From Pelagibacteraceae bacterium (lineage in GTDB: Bacteria; Pseudomonadota; Alphaproteobacteria; Pelagibacterales; Pelagibacteraceae), in the NCBI GenBank assembly GCA_008638205.1, contig VTPO01000004.1:1-64000 (forward strand): a stretch of DNA of 64,000 bases, in the 5' to 3' direction. The number at the start of each line of letters is the position of its first letter. Positions within the stretch are counted from its first letter, which is position 1. Below, piece by piece: positions 45,059 through 57,273 of this stretch. The translations under genes were made by a program, and so were the position numbers. Under the pieces are notes generated by a model that saw only the letters and a list, made by a program, of their open reading frames with translations, was not told the DNA's origin and made no database searches.

Positions 45059-45556
45059 GTGAAAACAAAAAAAAATTCTAGTCCAAAAGTTGCTGTCATA
45101 ATGGGTAGTAAATCAGACTGGCCAACCATGAAATTCTGCACGGAAACTTTAAAAAAACTTCAAGTGAAGTTTGATGTTAAAATAATTTCTGCACACAGAA
45201 CTCCAGATCGAATGTATGCATTTGCCAAAAGTGCTGAAAAAGAAAATTATTCAGTTATTATTGCCGGAGCTGGTGGTTCCGCACATTTACCTGGTATGAT
45301 TGCGTCGATGAGTACATTGCCAGTAATAGGTGTTCCTATTGAAAGTAAAAAATTAAAAGGTTTAGATAGCTTGTTATCAATTGTTCAAATGCCAAAAGGT
45401 ATTCCTGTGGGAACAGTTGCCATTGGAGAGGATGGAGCTATCAATGCTGGGATTATGGCAGCTTCCATTATTGCTCTTGAAAATAAAAAAGTTAAAAAAA
45501 ACTTAGTTCTTTGGAGAAACAAACAAACTAATTCTGTTAAAAAAAAACCTAATTAA
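45059..45556 (+). CDS. purE: N5-carboxyaminoimidazole ribonucleotide mutase
   Basis: Rearranges N5-CAIR to CAIR in purine synthesis. The MGSKSDWPTM, ISAHRTPDRM and GAGGSAHLPGMIASMSTLPVIGVP motifs belong to class I PurE. A longer open frame reaches back into the Lys-rich tail of trcR, but GTG 45059 has an AGGAG sequence 10 nt upstream and gives a normal 165 residues. Its stop overlaps the purK ATG by 1 nt. Confidence 0.95.
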   Translation: MKTKKNSSPKVAVIMGSKSDWPTMKFCTETLKKLQVKFDVKIISAHRTPDRMYAFAKSAEKENYSVIIAGAGGSAHLPGMIASMSTLPVIGVPIESKKLKGLDSLLSIVQMPKGIPVGTVAIGEDGAINAGIMAASIIALENKKVKKNLVLWRNKQTNSVKKKPN

Positions 45557-46608
45557 TGAGTTCTGACAAGCCAATTTTAGGTATTATTGGTGGTGGACAA
45601 TTGGGAAGTATGCTTTGTCAGGCTGCCAAAAAACTTAACATTTTAACTACGATTCTAACAGACGATCTACACGCCCCTGCTCAAAGCTTTTGTGATACCT
45701 TTGTCCATTCTGATTACAAAGATTCTTCCACTTTAGAAAAGTTCGCTAAATCGTGTGATTATATTACTTTTGAATTTGAAAATATTCCTTTTGAAATTTT
45801 AGAAAAAATTTCATCTATTACTAAAGTTCATCCAGATCCAAACATTAATAAAATTGTGCAAAACAGATTTACTGAAAAAAATTTCCTCAAGACTTTAGGA
45901 ATTGCAACCACCTCTTATACATTTATTAAATCTAAAATAGATATAGAAAAAAATCAAAATTTATTACCTGGAATTTTAAAAACTTGTACACTTGGATACG
46001 ATGGCAAGGGACAGCATGTCCTTAACAGTATGAAAGATGTAAAAGAGGATTGGTGCTTTTCATCTGATTATATTTTAGAAAAATTTATTGATTTGAAACA
46101 AGAAATTTCTGTAATTATAACTAGATATTCAGATGGGGGTTTGTCAATTTATGAACCTATAGAAAATATACACAAAGAACAGATTTTAAATACCTCCGTT
46201 ATTCCAGCTACCATTAGCTTAGAAATGAAGGAGGAGGCAAAAACTGTAGCAAAAAAAATATCAGAAAAATTAAAATATATAGGAACGATGTGTGTTGAGT
46301 TTTTTATAGATAAGGAAAATAAGCTCTATGTAAATGAAATTGCACCCAGAGTGCACAACTCTGGACACTTAACAATCAATGCTTTTAATATCAGTCAATT
46401 TGAAAATCATGTGAGAGCTGTATGCGATTTAGAAAAAATTGAATTACAAAAAAAATCTAATGCAAAAATGTTTAATATTATAGGCCATGAAATTAAAGAA
46501 TACCGAGGTAAAACACTAAACAAAAACCAGTTCTTGTTTGATTATCTTAAAAAAGAAATTAAAGACAAAAGAAAAATGGGCCATATAACCACTCTTCTCG
46601 ACACATAA
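45556..46608 (+). CDS. purK: N5-carboxyaminoimidazole ribonucleotide synthase
   Basis: An ATP-grasp enzyme of 350 residues that carboxylates AIR with bicarbonate and ATP, the partner step of PurE. GIIGGGQLGSML (8-19), FEFENIP, LKTCTLGYDGKGQ and the C-terminal EIAPRVHNSGHLTINA are typical PurK blocks. It is coupled to purE (1-nt overlap) and converges on the COQ9 gene, with 18 nt between the stops. Confidence 0.95.
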   Translation: MSSDKPILGIIGGGQLGSMLCQAAKKLNILTTILTDDLHAPAQSFCDTFVHSDYKDSSTLEKFAKSCDYITFEFENIPFEILEKISSITKVHPDPNINKIVQNRFTEKNFLKTLGIATTSYTFIKSKIDIEKNQNLLPGILKTCTLGYDGKGQHVLNSMKDVKEDWCFSSDYILEKFIDLKQEISVIITRYSDGGLSIYEPIENIHKEQILNTSVIPATISLEMKEEAKTVAKKISEKLKYIGTMCVEFFIDKENKLYVNEIAPRVHNSGHLTINAFNISQFENHVRAVCDLEKIELQKKSNAKMFNIIGHEIKEYRGKTLNKNQFLFDYLKKEIKDKRKMGHITTLLDT

Positions 46609-46626
46609 GGTAATTGACTAGGAAAC

Positions 46627-47256
46627 TTAAAATCCTCGACCTTTTGCCTTTGAGCCGAAATTAAAGTTTTTAATTATAGACAAAATGTCAGTGGAGCAAA
46701 TTTTAGATTTAAAATCATTAAATTGTTTTACTTTTTTGAGAGAGCTTTGAATGTCCTCCTCAATAAGTTCTTTTGAATAATTAGAAAGATTTAACATTTT
46801 GATAAAAATTTTAGAATAAATTGAGGCTAATATTAATCTTTTAGAATAGTAATTAATATCTGTAGCCGTGTCACCTGCTAGACTCCACATTTTACTGCTG
46901 GTCGAAAAAAAATAATCTAAAATTTGCGACACTTTTTTTTCGGTGACTAAAAATAAAAAGCTTTTTTTTAAAAAGTTCTTTTTTTTAAGATCAGCCTCTA
47001 GCTGAAATTGTAGAAATTGTTTAATTTTAACTGTAGTGCTCTTAGTTTTTTGAGTTTTGGGAATCAACCAGTCAAGTTGTTTAAGATTTTGTTCAAAATA
47101 AAATGAAAGTATTATAAACGCTATTTCTTTACTATCTAAATAGCGACAATTCTTGTTTTTTTTTACCAAATCTAATTCTTTTAATCTTAAAAAACTAAAA
47201 GAAGAATTTTGTTTCAATAACAAATTTAAAATTTTTTTCTTTTCTATGTTAGTCAT
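46627..47256 (-). CDS. COQ9-family protein
   Basis: A 209-residue protein whose C-terminal half contains WSLAGDTATDINYYSKRLILASIYSK, the hallmark of COQ9, a lipid-binding helper of the ubiquinone hydroxylase COQ7. The N-terminal ~95 residues are Lys-rich and divergent. It overlaps mreD by 8 nt, an odd pairing with cell-shape genes and probably positional. Lipid-binding function is inferred from the motif. Confidence 0.8.
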   Translation of the reverse strand: MTNIEKKKILNLLLKQNSSFSFLRLKELDLVKKNKNCRYLDSKEIAFIILSFYFEQNLKQLDWLIPKTQKTKSTTVKIKQFLQFQLEADLKKKNFLKKSFLFLVTEKKVSQILDYFFSTSSKMWSLAGDTATDINYYSKRLILASIYSKIFIKMLNLSNYSKELIEEDIQSSLKKVKQFNDFKSKICSTDILSIIKNFNFGSKAKGRGF

Positions 47257-47761
47257 TTGTTATTCTTTGATTATATTTAGAAAGTAAAAATTTTAAGATA
47301 AACCAAATAAACGGGTATAAAGCAAAAGATCCTATAAAATTATATGTGTGAATTAAGATGTCAAAAGACCTGCCGCTTAAAAAAAGCATAATTAAAACTA
47401 TTGCGTATGCAATAAAAAGAGCACTTCCTAAGGCCACCCATTCAGATAAAAAAACAGTTCGTAATTTAATTGTTTCTTGAAAAACTGCTATTCTATAAAT
47501 CACCATATAAGCTATCGACGAAGTCCCAAATGGAATTCCAGAAATTGAATCTGAAATAAGACCTATTACAAACATAGAAGTAAAAGAAAAATATTTATAA
47601 TTGTGGAATGTAAAAAAATATATCAACACATATGTTATGTTTGAGAATTTGTATAAATTCAGATTTAATGAGAATTGTGCCAAAATAGTGTTACTCCAGA
47701 TGGATAACAAAACTAACGTTATTCCTAAAAGTTCATAATAATCCTTTTTTCTTTTATTCAT
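47249..47761 (-). CDS. mreD: Rod shape-determining protein MreD
   Basis: A 170-residue inner-membrane protein with about five or six hydrophobic helices. The GLISDSISGIPFGTSSIAYMVIYRI segment matches the conserved MreD motif (GL..D...G.P.G). It acts in the elongasome with MreC and RodA. It lies 2 nt after mreC in mreBCD order. No rodA or mrdA is seen downstream, which is unlike many alphaproteobacterial mre operons. Confidence 0.88.
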   Translation of the reverse strand: MNKRKKDYYELLGITLVLLSIWSNTILAQFSLNLNLYKFSNITYVLIYFFTFHNYKYFSFTSMFVIGLISDSISGIPFGTSSIAYMVIYRIAVFQETIKLRTVFLSEWVALGSALFIAYAIVLIMLFLSGRSFDILIHTYNFIGSFALYPFIWFILKFLLSKYNQRITND

Positions 47762-47763
47762 GA

Positions 47764-48585
47764 CTAATTAATGAAAACAGAAACATAGTCTGTTTGATAC
47801 GGATTGTAATTAAAGTTTATGCTATAAGTTTGCTTTTTGGTACTCTCATCATATTTTACATCAGAAACTGTTCCAACTAAAATACCTTTTTTTAAAATCC
47901 CATCTATATCGGAAGTGTAAATACTATCTCCATTGTTCAATCGAAAATTTTTAGGCAAGTATTGAATATTAAATTTGCTTTTAGAGCTTGGATCTCCTGA
48001 AAAAATAGCTTGAGTTAATAATTCTCCTATTACAACAGGTATGTTGCTATTAATATCGTTTAATAATTTTACTCTGGATGATTTATAATTCACTTCCTCT
48101 ATCTGTCCTATCAAATTATTATTTTTGACCACTGGATTTCCAATTTTTAGCCCGTCTCCTGCCCCTTTGTTAATAGTCATTGAGCTTGCCGTGATTGTAT
48201 TTGCTTTTAAAATTACCTTGGCTAGAATTACTTCATCTTGATATATTTTTTCTTCTTGAATAAATTTTTGAATTTTTTGACTCTCTTGTCTTAAGAAATT
48301 GTTATCAGCTATTAATTTTTGTTTTTCTTCTTGCAAAATACTTATCTGCTCATTTTCTTTTTTAAGAGTAGCAATATGGATAACATAATTGGGTATATTC
48401 AAAGCTTCTTTGATCGGCCAGGTAATGATGAAACTGGTGTGGGCAATTACATCATTAATAACTGCTTTTGTGTTTTTAAAGTATTTTTGATTAGAACTGT
48501 CTAAATAAATAAATGAACAAGCAATAGAAAATAATAAAATAACTCTTAAATTGCTTTGTTCAAACCAACCATTTTTTGCATTCAT
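47764..48585 (-). CDS. mreC: Rod shape-determining protein MreC
   Basis: A 273-residue bitopic protein with an N-terminal transmembrane helix (~12-29), a coiled coil (~70-115) and a beta-domain with MTINKGAGDGLKIGNPVV..NNLIGQI (~135-160), the MreC signature. It bridges MreB to periplasmic cell-wall enzymes. It lies 7 nt after mreB. Confidence 0.93.
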   Translation of the reverse strand: MNAKNGWFEQSNLRVILLFSIACSFIYLDSSNQKYFKNTKAVINDVIAHTSFIITWPIKEALNIPNYVIHIATLKKENEQISILQEEKQKLIADNNFLRQESQKIQKFIQEEKIYQDEVILAKVILKANTITASSMTINKGAGDGLKIGNPVVKNNNLIGQIEEVNYKSSRVKLLNDINSNIPVVIGELLTQAIFSGDPSSKSKFNIQYLPKNFRLNNGDSIYTSDIDGILKKGILVGTVSDVKYDESTKKQTYSINFNYNPYQTDYVSVFIN

Positions 48586-48592
48586 TTAACCT

Positions 48593-49627
<1,035 letters not shown>

Positions 49628-49640
49628 TTATCCTTTCTTA

Positions 49641-51191
49641 TTAAATAGCAGTTGAAAACTCTTCGTTTGGCGCGGTTCTTTTTCTTTTTATTATTAACTT
49701 ATTTAAAGCATTAATATAAGCTTTTGCAGAAGCTACCAATGTATCCGTATCTGCTGCTTGGCCTACAGAAATTTTTCCTTTTTCTTCAATTCTAACGCTA
49801 ACCGTTGCTTGTGCATCTGTACCTTCAGTCACAGCATGAACTTGATATAATTGTAAGTGTGCTTCATGGGGGAACAATTCTTTAATACCTTTAAAAATAG
49901 AATCTACAGGTCCATCTCCAGACTGTTCTGTTTTTGAGATAGTTCCATAAACATCAAGTTCTAAAACTGCTTTTTGACCCTTAGTTCCAGCAAACACATC
50001 TAGAGAAACCAACTTGATGACATTTTTATCGTTCATTAATTCATCGTCAACTAAAGCTGCTATATCATCATCAAATACATGTTTCTTTTTATCAGCCAGG
50101 TCTTTAAATTTTTTAAATGCCTCGTCAATTTTAGATTCGTCAAAGTTGGGGTATCCTAATACAATTAATTTTTCTTTAAATGCATGTCGACCAGAATGTT
50201 TTCCCATGACAAGAGAAGACTTGCTTACCCCAACGCTTTCTGGAGTCATAATTTCATAAGTATTTTTATTCTTTAACATTCCGTCTTGGTGAATTCCAGA
50301 TTCGTGGGCAAAGGCATTCTTTCCTACAATGGCTTTATTATACTGAACAGGAAAACCAATGGTACTAGATAATAATTTTGAACAAGGGCTAATTTTTTTC
50401 GTATTAATATTAGTTGTGTATGGCATTAAATCGTTTCTAGTTTTAATGGCCATTACCACTTCTTCTAAAGCAGCATTACCAGCTCTCTCTCCAATACCAT
50501 TAATAGTACATTCTACTTGCCTTGCACCTGCTGCCACACCTGCTAAAGCATTTGCTACTGCTAATCCTAAATCATTATGGGTATGAGTAGAAATGACTAC
50601 TTTGTCTATGTTGGGAACTCGATTATATAAATCTTTGATAATTCTTTCGTAATCTGAAGGAGTTGCGTAACCAACCGTATCTGGAATATTAATAGTAGTT
50701 GCTCCAGATTTAATTGCCAACTCTACAGTTTTGCATAAAAAATCAGAATCTGTTCTAGTTGCATCTTCTGGTGACCATTCGACATCTGGTGTAAATTTTT
50801 TTGCATACTCAACACTAAATTTAATTAAGCCTAACACCTCTTCACGTGTTTTTTGTAACTTGTGCTTCATATGAAGATCACTAGTGGCAATAAAAGTATG
50901 AATTCTAAAATGCTTAGAATGCTTTAATGACTCGTAACATTTGTCTAAATCATTTTTTAAAGATCTTGCCAAACCGCAGGGAATCGTTTTTGTTAAAATT
51001 TTACTAATTTCTGAAACAGCTTCAAAGTCACCTTGTGAAGCTGCTGGAAATCCAGCTTCCATAACATCCACACCCAAATCTTGAAATGCTTTTGCAATCT
51101 GAACTTTTTCTTCTAAGCTCATAGAAGCTCCAGGAGATTGTTCTCCATCTCTAAGAGTCGTGTCAAATATAATAATCTGGTTTTTATCCAT
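49641..51191 (-). CDS. leuA: 2-isopropylmalate synthase
   Basis: Condenses 2-ketoisovalerate and acetyl-CoA, the first step of leucine synthesis. It is 516 residues with the catalytic TIM barrel (FDTTLRDGEQSPGASM, VVISTHTHNDLGLAVANALAG, CTINGIGERAGNAALEEV) and a C-terminal LeuA dimer/regulatory domain (~385-500), the site of leucine feedback. I prefer ATG 51191; a GTG lies two codons upstream. It lies 107 nt downstream of ilvC, past a small hairpin. Confidence 0.95.
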   Translation of the reverse strand: MDKNQIIIFDTTLRDGEQSPGASMSLEEKVQIAKAFQDLGVDVMEAGFPAASQGDFEAVSEISKILTKTIPCGLARSLKNDLDKCYESLKHSKHFRIHTFIATSDLHMKHKLQKTREEVLGLIKFSVEYAKKFTPDVEWSPEDATRTDSDFLCKTVELAIKSGATTINIPDTVGYATPSDYERIIKDLYNRVPNIDKVVISTHTHNDLGLAVANALAGVAAGARQVECTINGIGERAGNAALEEVVMAIKTRNDLMPYTTNINTKKISPCSKLLSSTIGFPVQYNKAIVGKNAFAHESGIHQDGMLKNKNTYEIMTPESVGVSKSSLVMGKHSGRHAFKEKLIVLGYPNFDESKIDEAFKKFKDLADKKKHVFDDDIAALVDDELMNDKNVIKLVSLDVFAGTKGQKAVLELDVYGTISKTEQSGDGPVDSIFKGIKELFPHEAHLQLYQVHAVTEGTDAQATVSVRIEEKGKISVGQAADTDTLVASAKAYINALNKLIIKRKRTAPNEEFSTAI

Positions 51192-51267
51192 GGTCACAAT
51201 GTAATAAAGCTTTACGAAAAAATCTACTTTTAACGTATAAATTGTATTGTGTTCTTATAGCCTTGAT

Positions 51268-51296
51268 GCAAAAAAAGAAAGGGAAATACCCCCTAT
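51268..51296 (-). terminator. Candidate terminator after ilvC
   Basis: On the minus strand an AGGG/CCCT stem with a 7-nt loop (within 51280-51294) is followed by a T-rich run (complement of 51270-51279), directly after the ilvC stop. The short stem may be leaky, allowing read-through into leuA. Confidence 0.5.
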
Positions 51297-51297
51297 T

Positions 51298-52873
<1,576 letters not shown>

Positions 52874-52874
<1 letters not shown>

Positions 52875-54634
52875 TAAACTAACACCTTTCCTTCTTCTGT
52901 AATTACATCATCATCATCTGGTCCCAATATCATCTCATTATGAGCTTTTCCTGAAGGTATCATTGGAAAGCAATTTTCTTCCTTCGTAACACGACAATCA
53001 AAGATAACTGGCTTATCTACATCAATCATTTCTTTAATTTTTTCATCTAACTCATCTGGCTTACTAGCGCGAATTCCAATTGCCCCATACGCTTCTGCAA
53101 GCTTTACAAAATCTGGCAGAGCTTCCGAATAACTTTCTGAATAATTTTTATCATGCAGCAGTTCTTGCCATTGTCGCACCATTCCCATGTATTCATTGTT
53201 TAAGATGAATATCTTTACCGGAAGTCGGTATTGAACAGCTGTTGAAAGTTCTTGAATGTTCATTAAGATAGATGCCTCACCTGCAATATCTATTACTAGT
53301 CTTTTTGGATGAGCTACTTGAACGCCAATTGCAGCTGGCAAACCATAGCCCATAGTACCCAATCCACCAGACGTCATCCACCGGTTAGGTTTGTTAAATT
53401 TATAATGTTGTGCTGCCCACATTTGATGCTGGCCCACCTCTGTTGTGATGAAAGTATCTTGATTTTTAGTCAACTCATATAGTCTTTGAACTGCATACTG
53501 AGGTAAAATAGTTTTTTTATCCTCTTTAAAAGAAAGAGATTTTTTTTCTCTCCACTTTTCAATCTGTTTCCACCAGTCACTAATTTTTTCTTTATTAGAA
53601 TTTTTAAATCCTGGATATTTTTTTTTAATAATTTCATGCATAGTGCTCATTATGCTTTGAGCATCACCAACAATAGCAACATCCACCTTTACAATTTTAT
53701 TGATAGAAGAAGGATCTATATCGATATGAATTTTTTTTGAGTTGGGAGAAAACTTACTAACCATTCCAGTAATACGATCATCAAATCTTGCTCCAATGTT
53801 AATCATTAGATCACAATCATGCATGGCATTATTTGCTTCAAAAGTTCCATGCATTCCTAACATTCCTAAAAATTGAGAATCTTCTCCTGGATAACAACCC
53901 AAACCTTGCAAAGTAGAAGTGATGGGAAATCCAGTTATAGAAACTAGCTCTCGAAGAATTTCAGATGCTTTTTCTCCAGCGTTAATTACTCCTCCTCCTG
54001 TATAAAAAATAGGTTTTTTTGCCTGTGATATCATCTCTACCGCTTTTTCAATTTGATCGGGATCTCCTTTGTAATTTGGACGATAGCTATCTATTTCAAT
54101 TTTTTCTTCTGATTGATAAATTCCTTTTTTAAACTGAATATCTTTCGGGATATCAATTAATACTGGTCCTGGCCTTCCTGTTGTTGCTATTCGAAAGGCT
54201 TTGTGAATTGTTTCTGCAATTTGATTTACATCTTTAACTAACCAATTGTGTTTTGTGCAAGGTCTCGTAATTCCAGTGGTGTCACATTCTTGGAATGCGT
54301 CTGTACCAATTAAATGAGTAGGAACTTGTCCCGTAATACAAACTAAGGGAATAGAATCCATATACGCATCGGTTAATGCTGTAACCATATTGGTAGCGCC
54401 TGGTCCTGAAGTAACTAAAACTACTCCCGGTTTTCCAGTAGACCTGGCATACCCTTCTGCAGCGTGTCCTGCGCCTTGTTCATGACGAACTAATATATGC
54501 TTTATTTTTTTTTGTTTCGATAGCTGATCATACAGAGGAAGTACCGCTCCTCCTGGATAACCAAAAATATATTCAACCTTATGATCGGTCAGAGCTTTAA
54601 AAACTATCTCCGCACCGGTCAATTCCGTGCTCAT
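52874..54634 (-). CDS. ilvB: Acetolactate synthase large (catalytic) subunit
   Basis: A TPP- and FAD-dependent enzyme of 586 residues that condenses two pyruvates or pyruvate plus 2-ketobutyrate. FGYPGGAVLPLYD, VRHEQGAGHAAEGYAR with the TPP-activating Glu52, LVTSGPGATNMVT and the second TPP region GLGTMGYGLPAAIG ... NNEYMGMVRQWQEL are intact. GGAG lies 6 nt before the ATG. It heads the ilvBHC operon. A 10-bp palindrome lies 30-55 nt upstream. Confidence 0.96.
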
Positions 54635-54663
54635 AGAAATCTCCTAAAAGTTGAATTTATCTT

Positions 54664-54689
54664 TCTAAAACTTTTGGTCAAGTTTTAGA
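54664..54689. promoter_or_regulatory. 10-bp palindrome spanning the miaA stop, upstream of ilvB
   Basis: 54664-54673 is the exact reverse complement of 54680-54689, with a 6-nt loop. It includes the miaA stop codon and lies 30 nt before ilvB on the same strand. It could be a weak terminator for miaA or a regulatory element of the ilv operon. No T tract follows on the minus strand. Confidence 0.4.
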
Positions 54690-55595
54690 TAGCAATATTG
54701 AAACTTTTTTTAATAATTTAGAATAATTGACTTCATCAAATCGATTCCAGTCCTGCATTTGACCTCTTTGCCATGTAAATTGTCTTTTAGCGTACTGTCT
54801 GGTGCGAATAATAACTCTTTCATGAAGAATTTTTTTGGTAATTTTATTTTGCAAATAGTCATTTATTTCATTAATTCCAATAATAAAGTTAGCTGGAAGT
54901 TTTTTGTTTAGCTTAAGTTTGGTAAATTTTTTCACCTCTAGAATAGATTTCGGATTAACTATTTGTTTAGAGCGTCTAACAATCTCATTGTGCAAATGCT
55001 GCCTATCTGGGTTCAGTGCTATTTTAATAAATGTTTCTTTTGCATAGTTGGATTTCGTTTCTTTTTGCCACTGATAAAAAGATTTCTTTGTTTTTAAAAA
55101 AACCTCATAAGCCCTGATCATTCTTTGAGGGTCTGAAGATTTAAGATTTTTTTTACATTCCGGGTCTAAAGATATTAATTTTTTATAAAAAGAATGGTTA
55201 CCAAGCTTGGAATGAATTTTCATAACCTGCTTTCTAGTAGTTTTGGATATAATTGGTATTTTTGCCATACCATTAATCAATGATTTAAAGTAAAGACCAG
55301 TTCCGCCCACAATGATTGGTGTTTTCTTTTTTTTAAGAATTTCTTGAATTTTTTTATCAACTAATTTTAACCAATGACCTGTAGAAAATTTTTTTTTAAC
55401 ACTTACAAATCCATATAAATGATGTTTAATTTTTTTAGTATCAGTTGGTCTAGCTGATAAAATTTTAATTTCTTTATAAACTTGCATGCTATCCGCATTC
55501 ACGATCTCTCCTTTAAATTTTTTAGCAATATCAATCGCAAGCTTAGATTTTCCTGAGGCGGTAGGACCCGAGATTAAAATTATTTTAGGTTGCAT
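54678..55595 (-). CDS. miaA: tRNA dimethylallyltransferase
   Basis: Transfers a dimethylallyl group to A37 of tRNAs that read UNN codons. It is 305 residues. The P-loop GPTASGKS (10-17), NADSMQVYKEI, GGTGLYFKSLI and the C-terminal RTRQYAKRQFTWQRGQ block are all present. It lies 10 nt downstream of the DegP-type protease gene. Confidence 0.95.
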   Translation of the reverse strand: MQPKIILISGPTASGKSKLAIDIAKKFKGEIVNADSMQVYKEIKILSARPTDTKKIKHHLYGFVSVKKKFSTGHWLKLVDKKIQEILKKKKTPIIVGGTGLYFKSLINGMAKIPIISKTTRKQVMKIHSKLGNHSFYKKLISLDPECKKNLKSSDPQRMIRAYEVFLKTKKSFYQWQKETKSNYAKETFIKIALNPDRQHLHNEIVRRSKQIVNPKSILEVKKFTKLKLNKKLPANFIIGINEINDYLQNKITKKILHERVIIRTRQYAKRQFTWQRGQMQDWNRFDEVNYSKLLKKVSILLSKT

Positions 55596-55605
55596 GAAGT
55601 GTGAA

Positions 55606-57075
55606 TTATTTAATTTTCACACCAACAAATCTACTTCTATTCTGAGAATCTATAATTGTTAATAAAACAGAAGTGTTTTTAGATTTTTTCAATTTTTTTA
55701 GTTTACTTTCAAGATCCGATACATTTTTTACTATCTCATTTTGCAAACCGATAATGATATTTCCTACTTCGATGGGTGAATCGGATAAAGCACCCTCTGT
55801 TTTAATTTCTAGAATAACAACTCCATTAATACCTGTGGTCAATTTTCGACTAGCAACATCCTTATCGGTTACGTCACGAACTTTAACTCCTAAAGCTTTT
55901 AATAAAGTATCCGCTTCCTTATTTTCTTTTTTTTTGATCTTAGGTTTTTTCTTGAATTGCTCTGTATCTTCTAGTCTGCCAAGTACAATTTTTTTAGTTA
56001 GTATTTTCTCATTTCTCCAAATTTTTAAAGTCGCTGCTTTACCAACTGGAGCTTCTCCTACTACCTTGGGAAGCACTCTCATAGAATCTATTTTAATTCC
56101 ATTGAATTCAATAATAACATCTCCATTTTGAATTCCTGCTTTTTTAGCTGGTCCTTCCTCATTTACATCTGCAACTAAGGCTCCTATTGCTTCTTTCATT
56201 CCTAAGCTGTCAGCAATTTCTTTAGTAACTGTTTGAATTCTAACGCCTAGCCAACCTCGTCTTGTTTCTCCGTATTCCCTTAGTTGTTTCACTACATTTT
56301 TTGCAAAGCTAGATGGAATGGCAAATCCGATTCCAACAGAGCCTCCTGAAGTTGAGAAAATTGCTGTATTAATTCCAACTACTTCTCCATCCATATTAAA
56401 TAAAGGTCCGCCGGAATTTCCTTGGTTGATAGAGGCGTCGGTTTGAATAAAATTATCATATCTCCCTATGTTGATGTCTCTATTAATCGCAGAAATAATT
56501 CCTGCTGTAACTGTTCCACCAAGACCAAAAGGATTTCCAATAGCAAGCACCCAATCTCCTACTCTTGCTTTGCTTGAGTCTGCGAGCGGTACTGGTTTAA
56601 ATTTTTCTTTAGATTGTATTTGCAAAACAGCAATATCACTTACAGGATCTGTTCCAATTAATTTTGCATTGTATTCTTTTTTATTCGTAAATCTGACTAT
56701 AATTCCCTCAGATCCTTGGATAACATGATTGTTAGTAATCACAATACCATCTTCACTGATTACAAATCCAGATCCAAGTGCTGTCGATTTTCTTTTTTGG
56801 GGTGTTTGCTGCTGTTGATTAAATTCTTTAAAAAAATCTTCAAAGGGTGATCCGGGCGGAAACTGAAAAGGAAATGGTTGTTGTGGTTGCGGTCTTGTTT
56901 CTACTACACTTGTTGCAGATATATTTACAACTGAGGGCATTAATTTTTCTGCTAAATTTGCAAAACTAGAGGGAGCGTCTTTGGCAAAAGAGTGATTGCT
57001 AAAAAATAAAATTGATAAAAATAAAAAAACAATAGTAAAGGTAAATTTTTTATTAATTAAATAATTTTTCATCAT
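55606..57075 (-). CDS. degP: DegP/HtrA-type periplasmic serine protease
   Basis: A 489-residue Do-like protease. It has a signal peptide (~1-31, ending HSFA), then a trypsin-like domain with the triad His117 (NNHVI), Asp147 (SDIAV) and Ser221 (GNSGGPLF), then two PDZ domains (~270-360 and ~390-485). It degrades or refolds misfolded envelope proteins. It sits with hflKC, whose products regulate the membrane protease FtsH, forming an envelope quality-control group. Confidence 0.94.
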   Translation of the reverse strand: MMKNYLINKKFTFTIVFLFLSILFFSNHSFAKDAPSSFANLAEKLMPSVVNISATSVVETRPQPQQPFPFQFPPGSPFEDFFKEFNQQQQTPQKRKSTALGSGFVISEDGIVITNNHVIQGSEGIIVRFTNKKEYNAKLIGTDPVSDIAVLQIQSKEKFKPVPLADSSKARVGDWVLAIGNPFGLGGTVTAGIISAINRDINIGRYDNFIQTDASINQGNSGGPLFNMDGEVVGINTAIFSTSGGSVGIGFAIPSSFAKNVVKQLREYGETRRGWLGVRIQTVTKEIADSLGMKEAIGALVADVNEEGPAKKAGIQNGDVIIEFNGIKIDSMRVLPKVVGEAPVGKAATLKIWRNEKILTKKIVLGRLEDTEQFKKKPKIKKKENKEADTLLKALGVKVRDVTDKDVASRKLTTGINGVVILEIKTEGALSDSPIEVGNIIIGLQNEIVKNVSDLESKLKKLKKSKNTSVLLTIIDSQNRSRFVGVKIK

Positions 57076-57078
57076 AAT

Positions 57079-57264
57079 TTATCTTTTTATATACCAGACT
57101 ATAATAAATCCTAATAAGGCAAAAATAAGTCCACCAGATCTAAGTTTAGGAATAGGCAAATCCTTCATGGTATTTAACATGCTTTTCATTGCGCTTGGAA
57201 ACATGGCGTACAACAATCCTTCAATCACTAAAAGCAGACCGATGGCTATGCCAAACTCTTTCAT
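57079..57264 (-). CDS. DUF2065 family small membrane protein
   Basis: A 61-residue protein with two hydrophobic helices (~4-22 and ~45-59), matching the YjeT/DUF2065 family: an N-terminal GLLLVIEGLLYAMFP and a C-terminal RSGGLIFALLGFIIVW. It lies between hflC and degP, the usual place of this family. Function unknown, likely linked to membrane protease complexes. Confidence 0.88.
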   Translation of the reverse strand: MKEFGIAIGLLLVIEGLLYAMFPSAMKSMLNTMKDLPIPKLRSGGLIFALLGFIIVWYIKR

Positions 57265-57273
57265 ACTAGGAGA

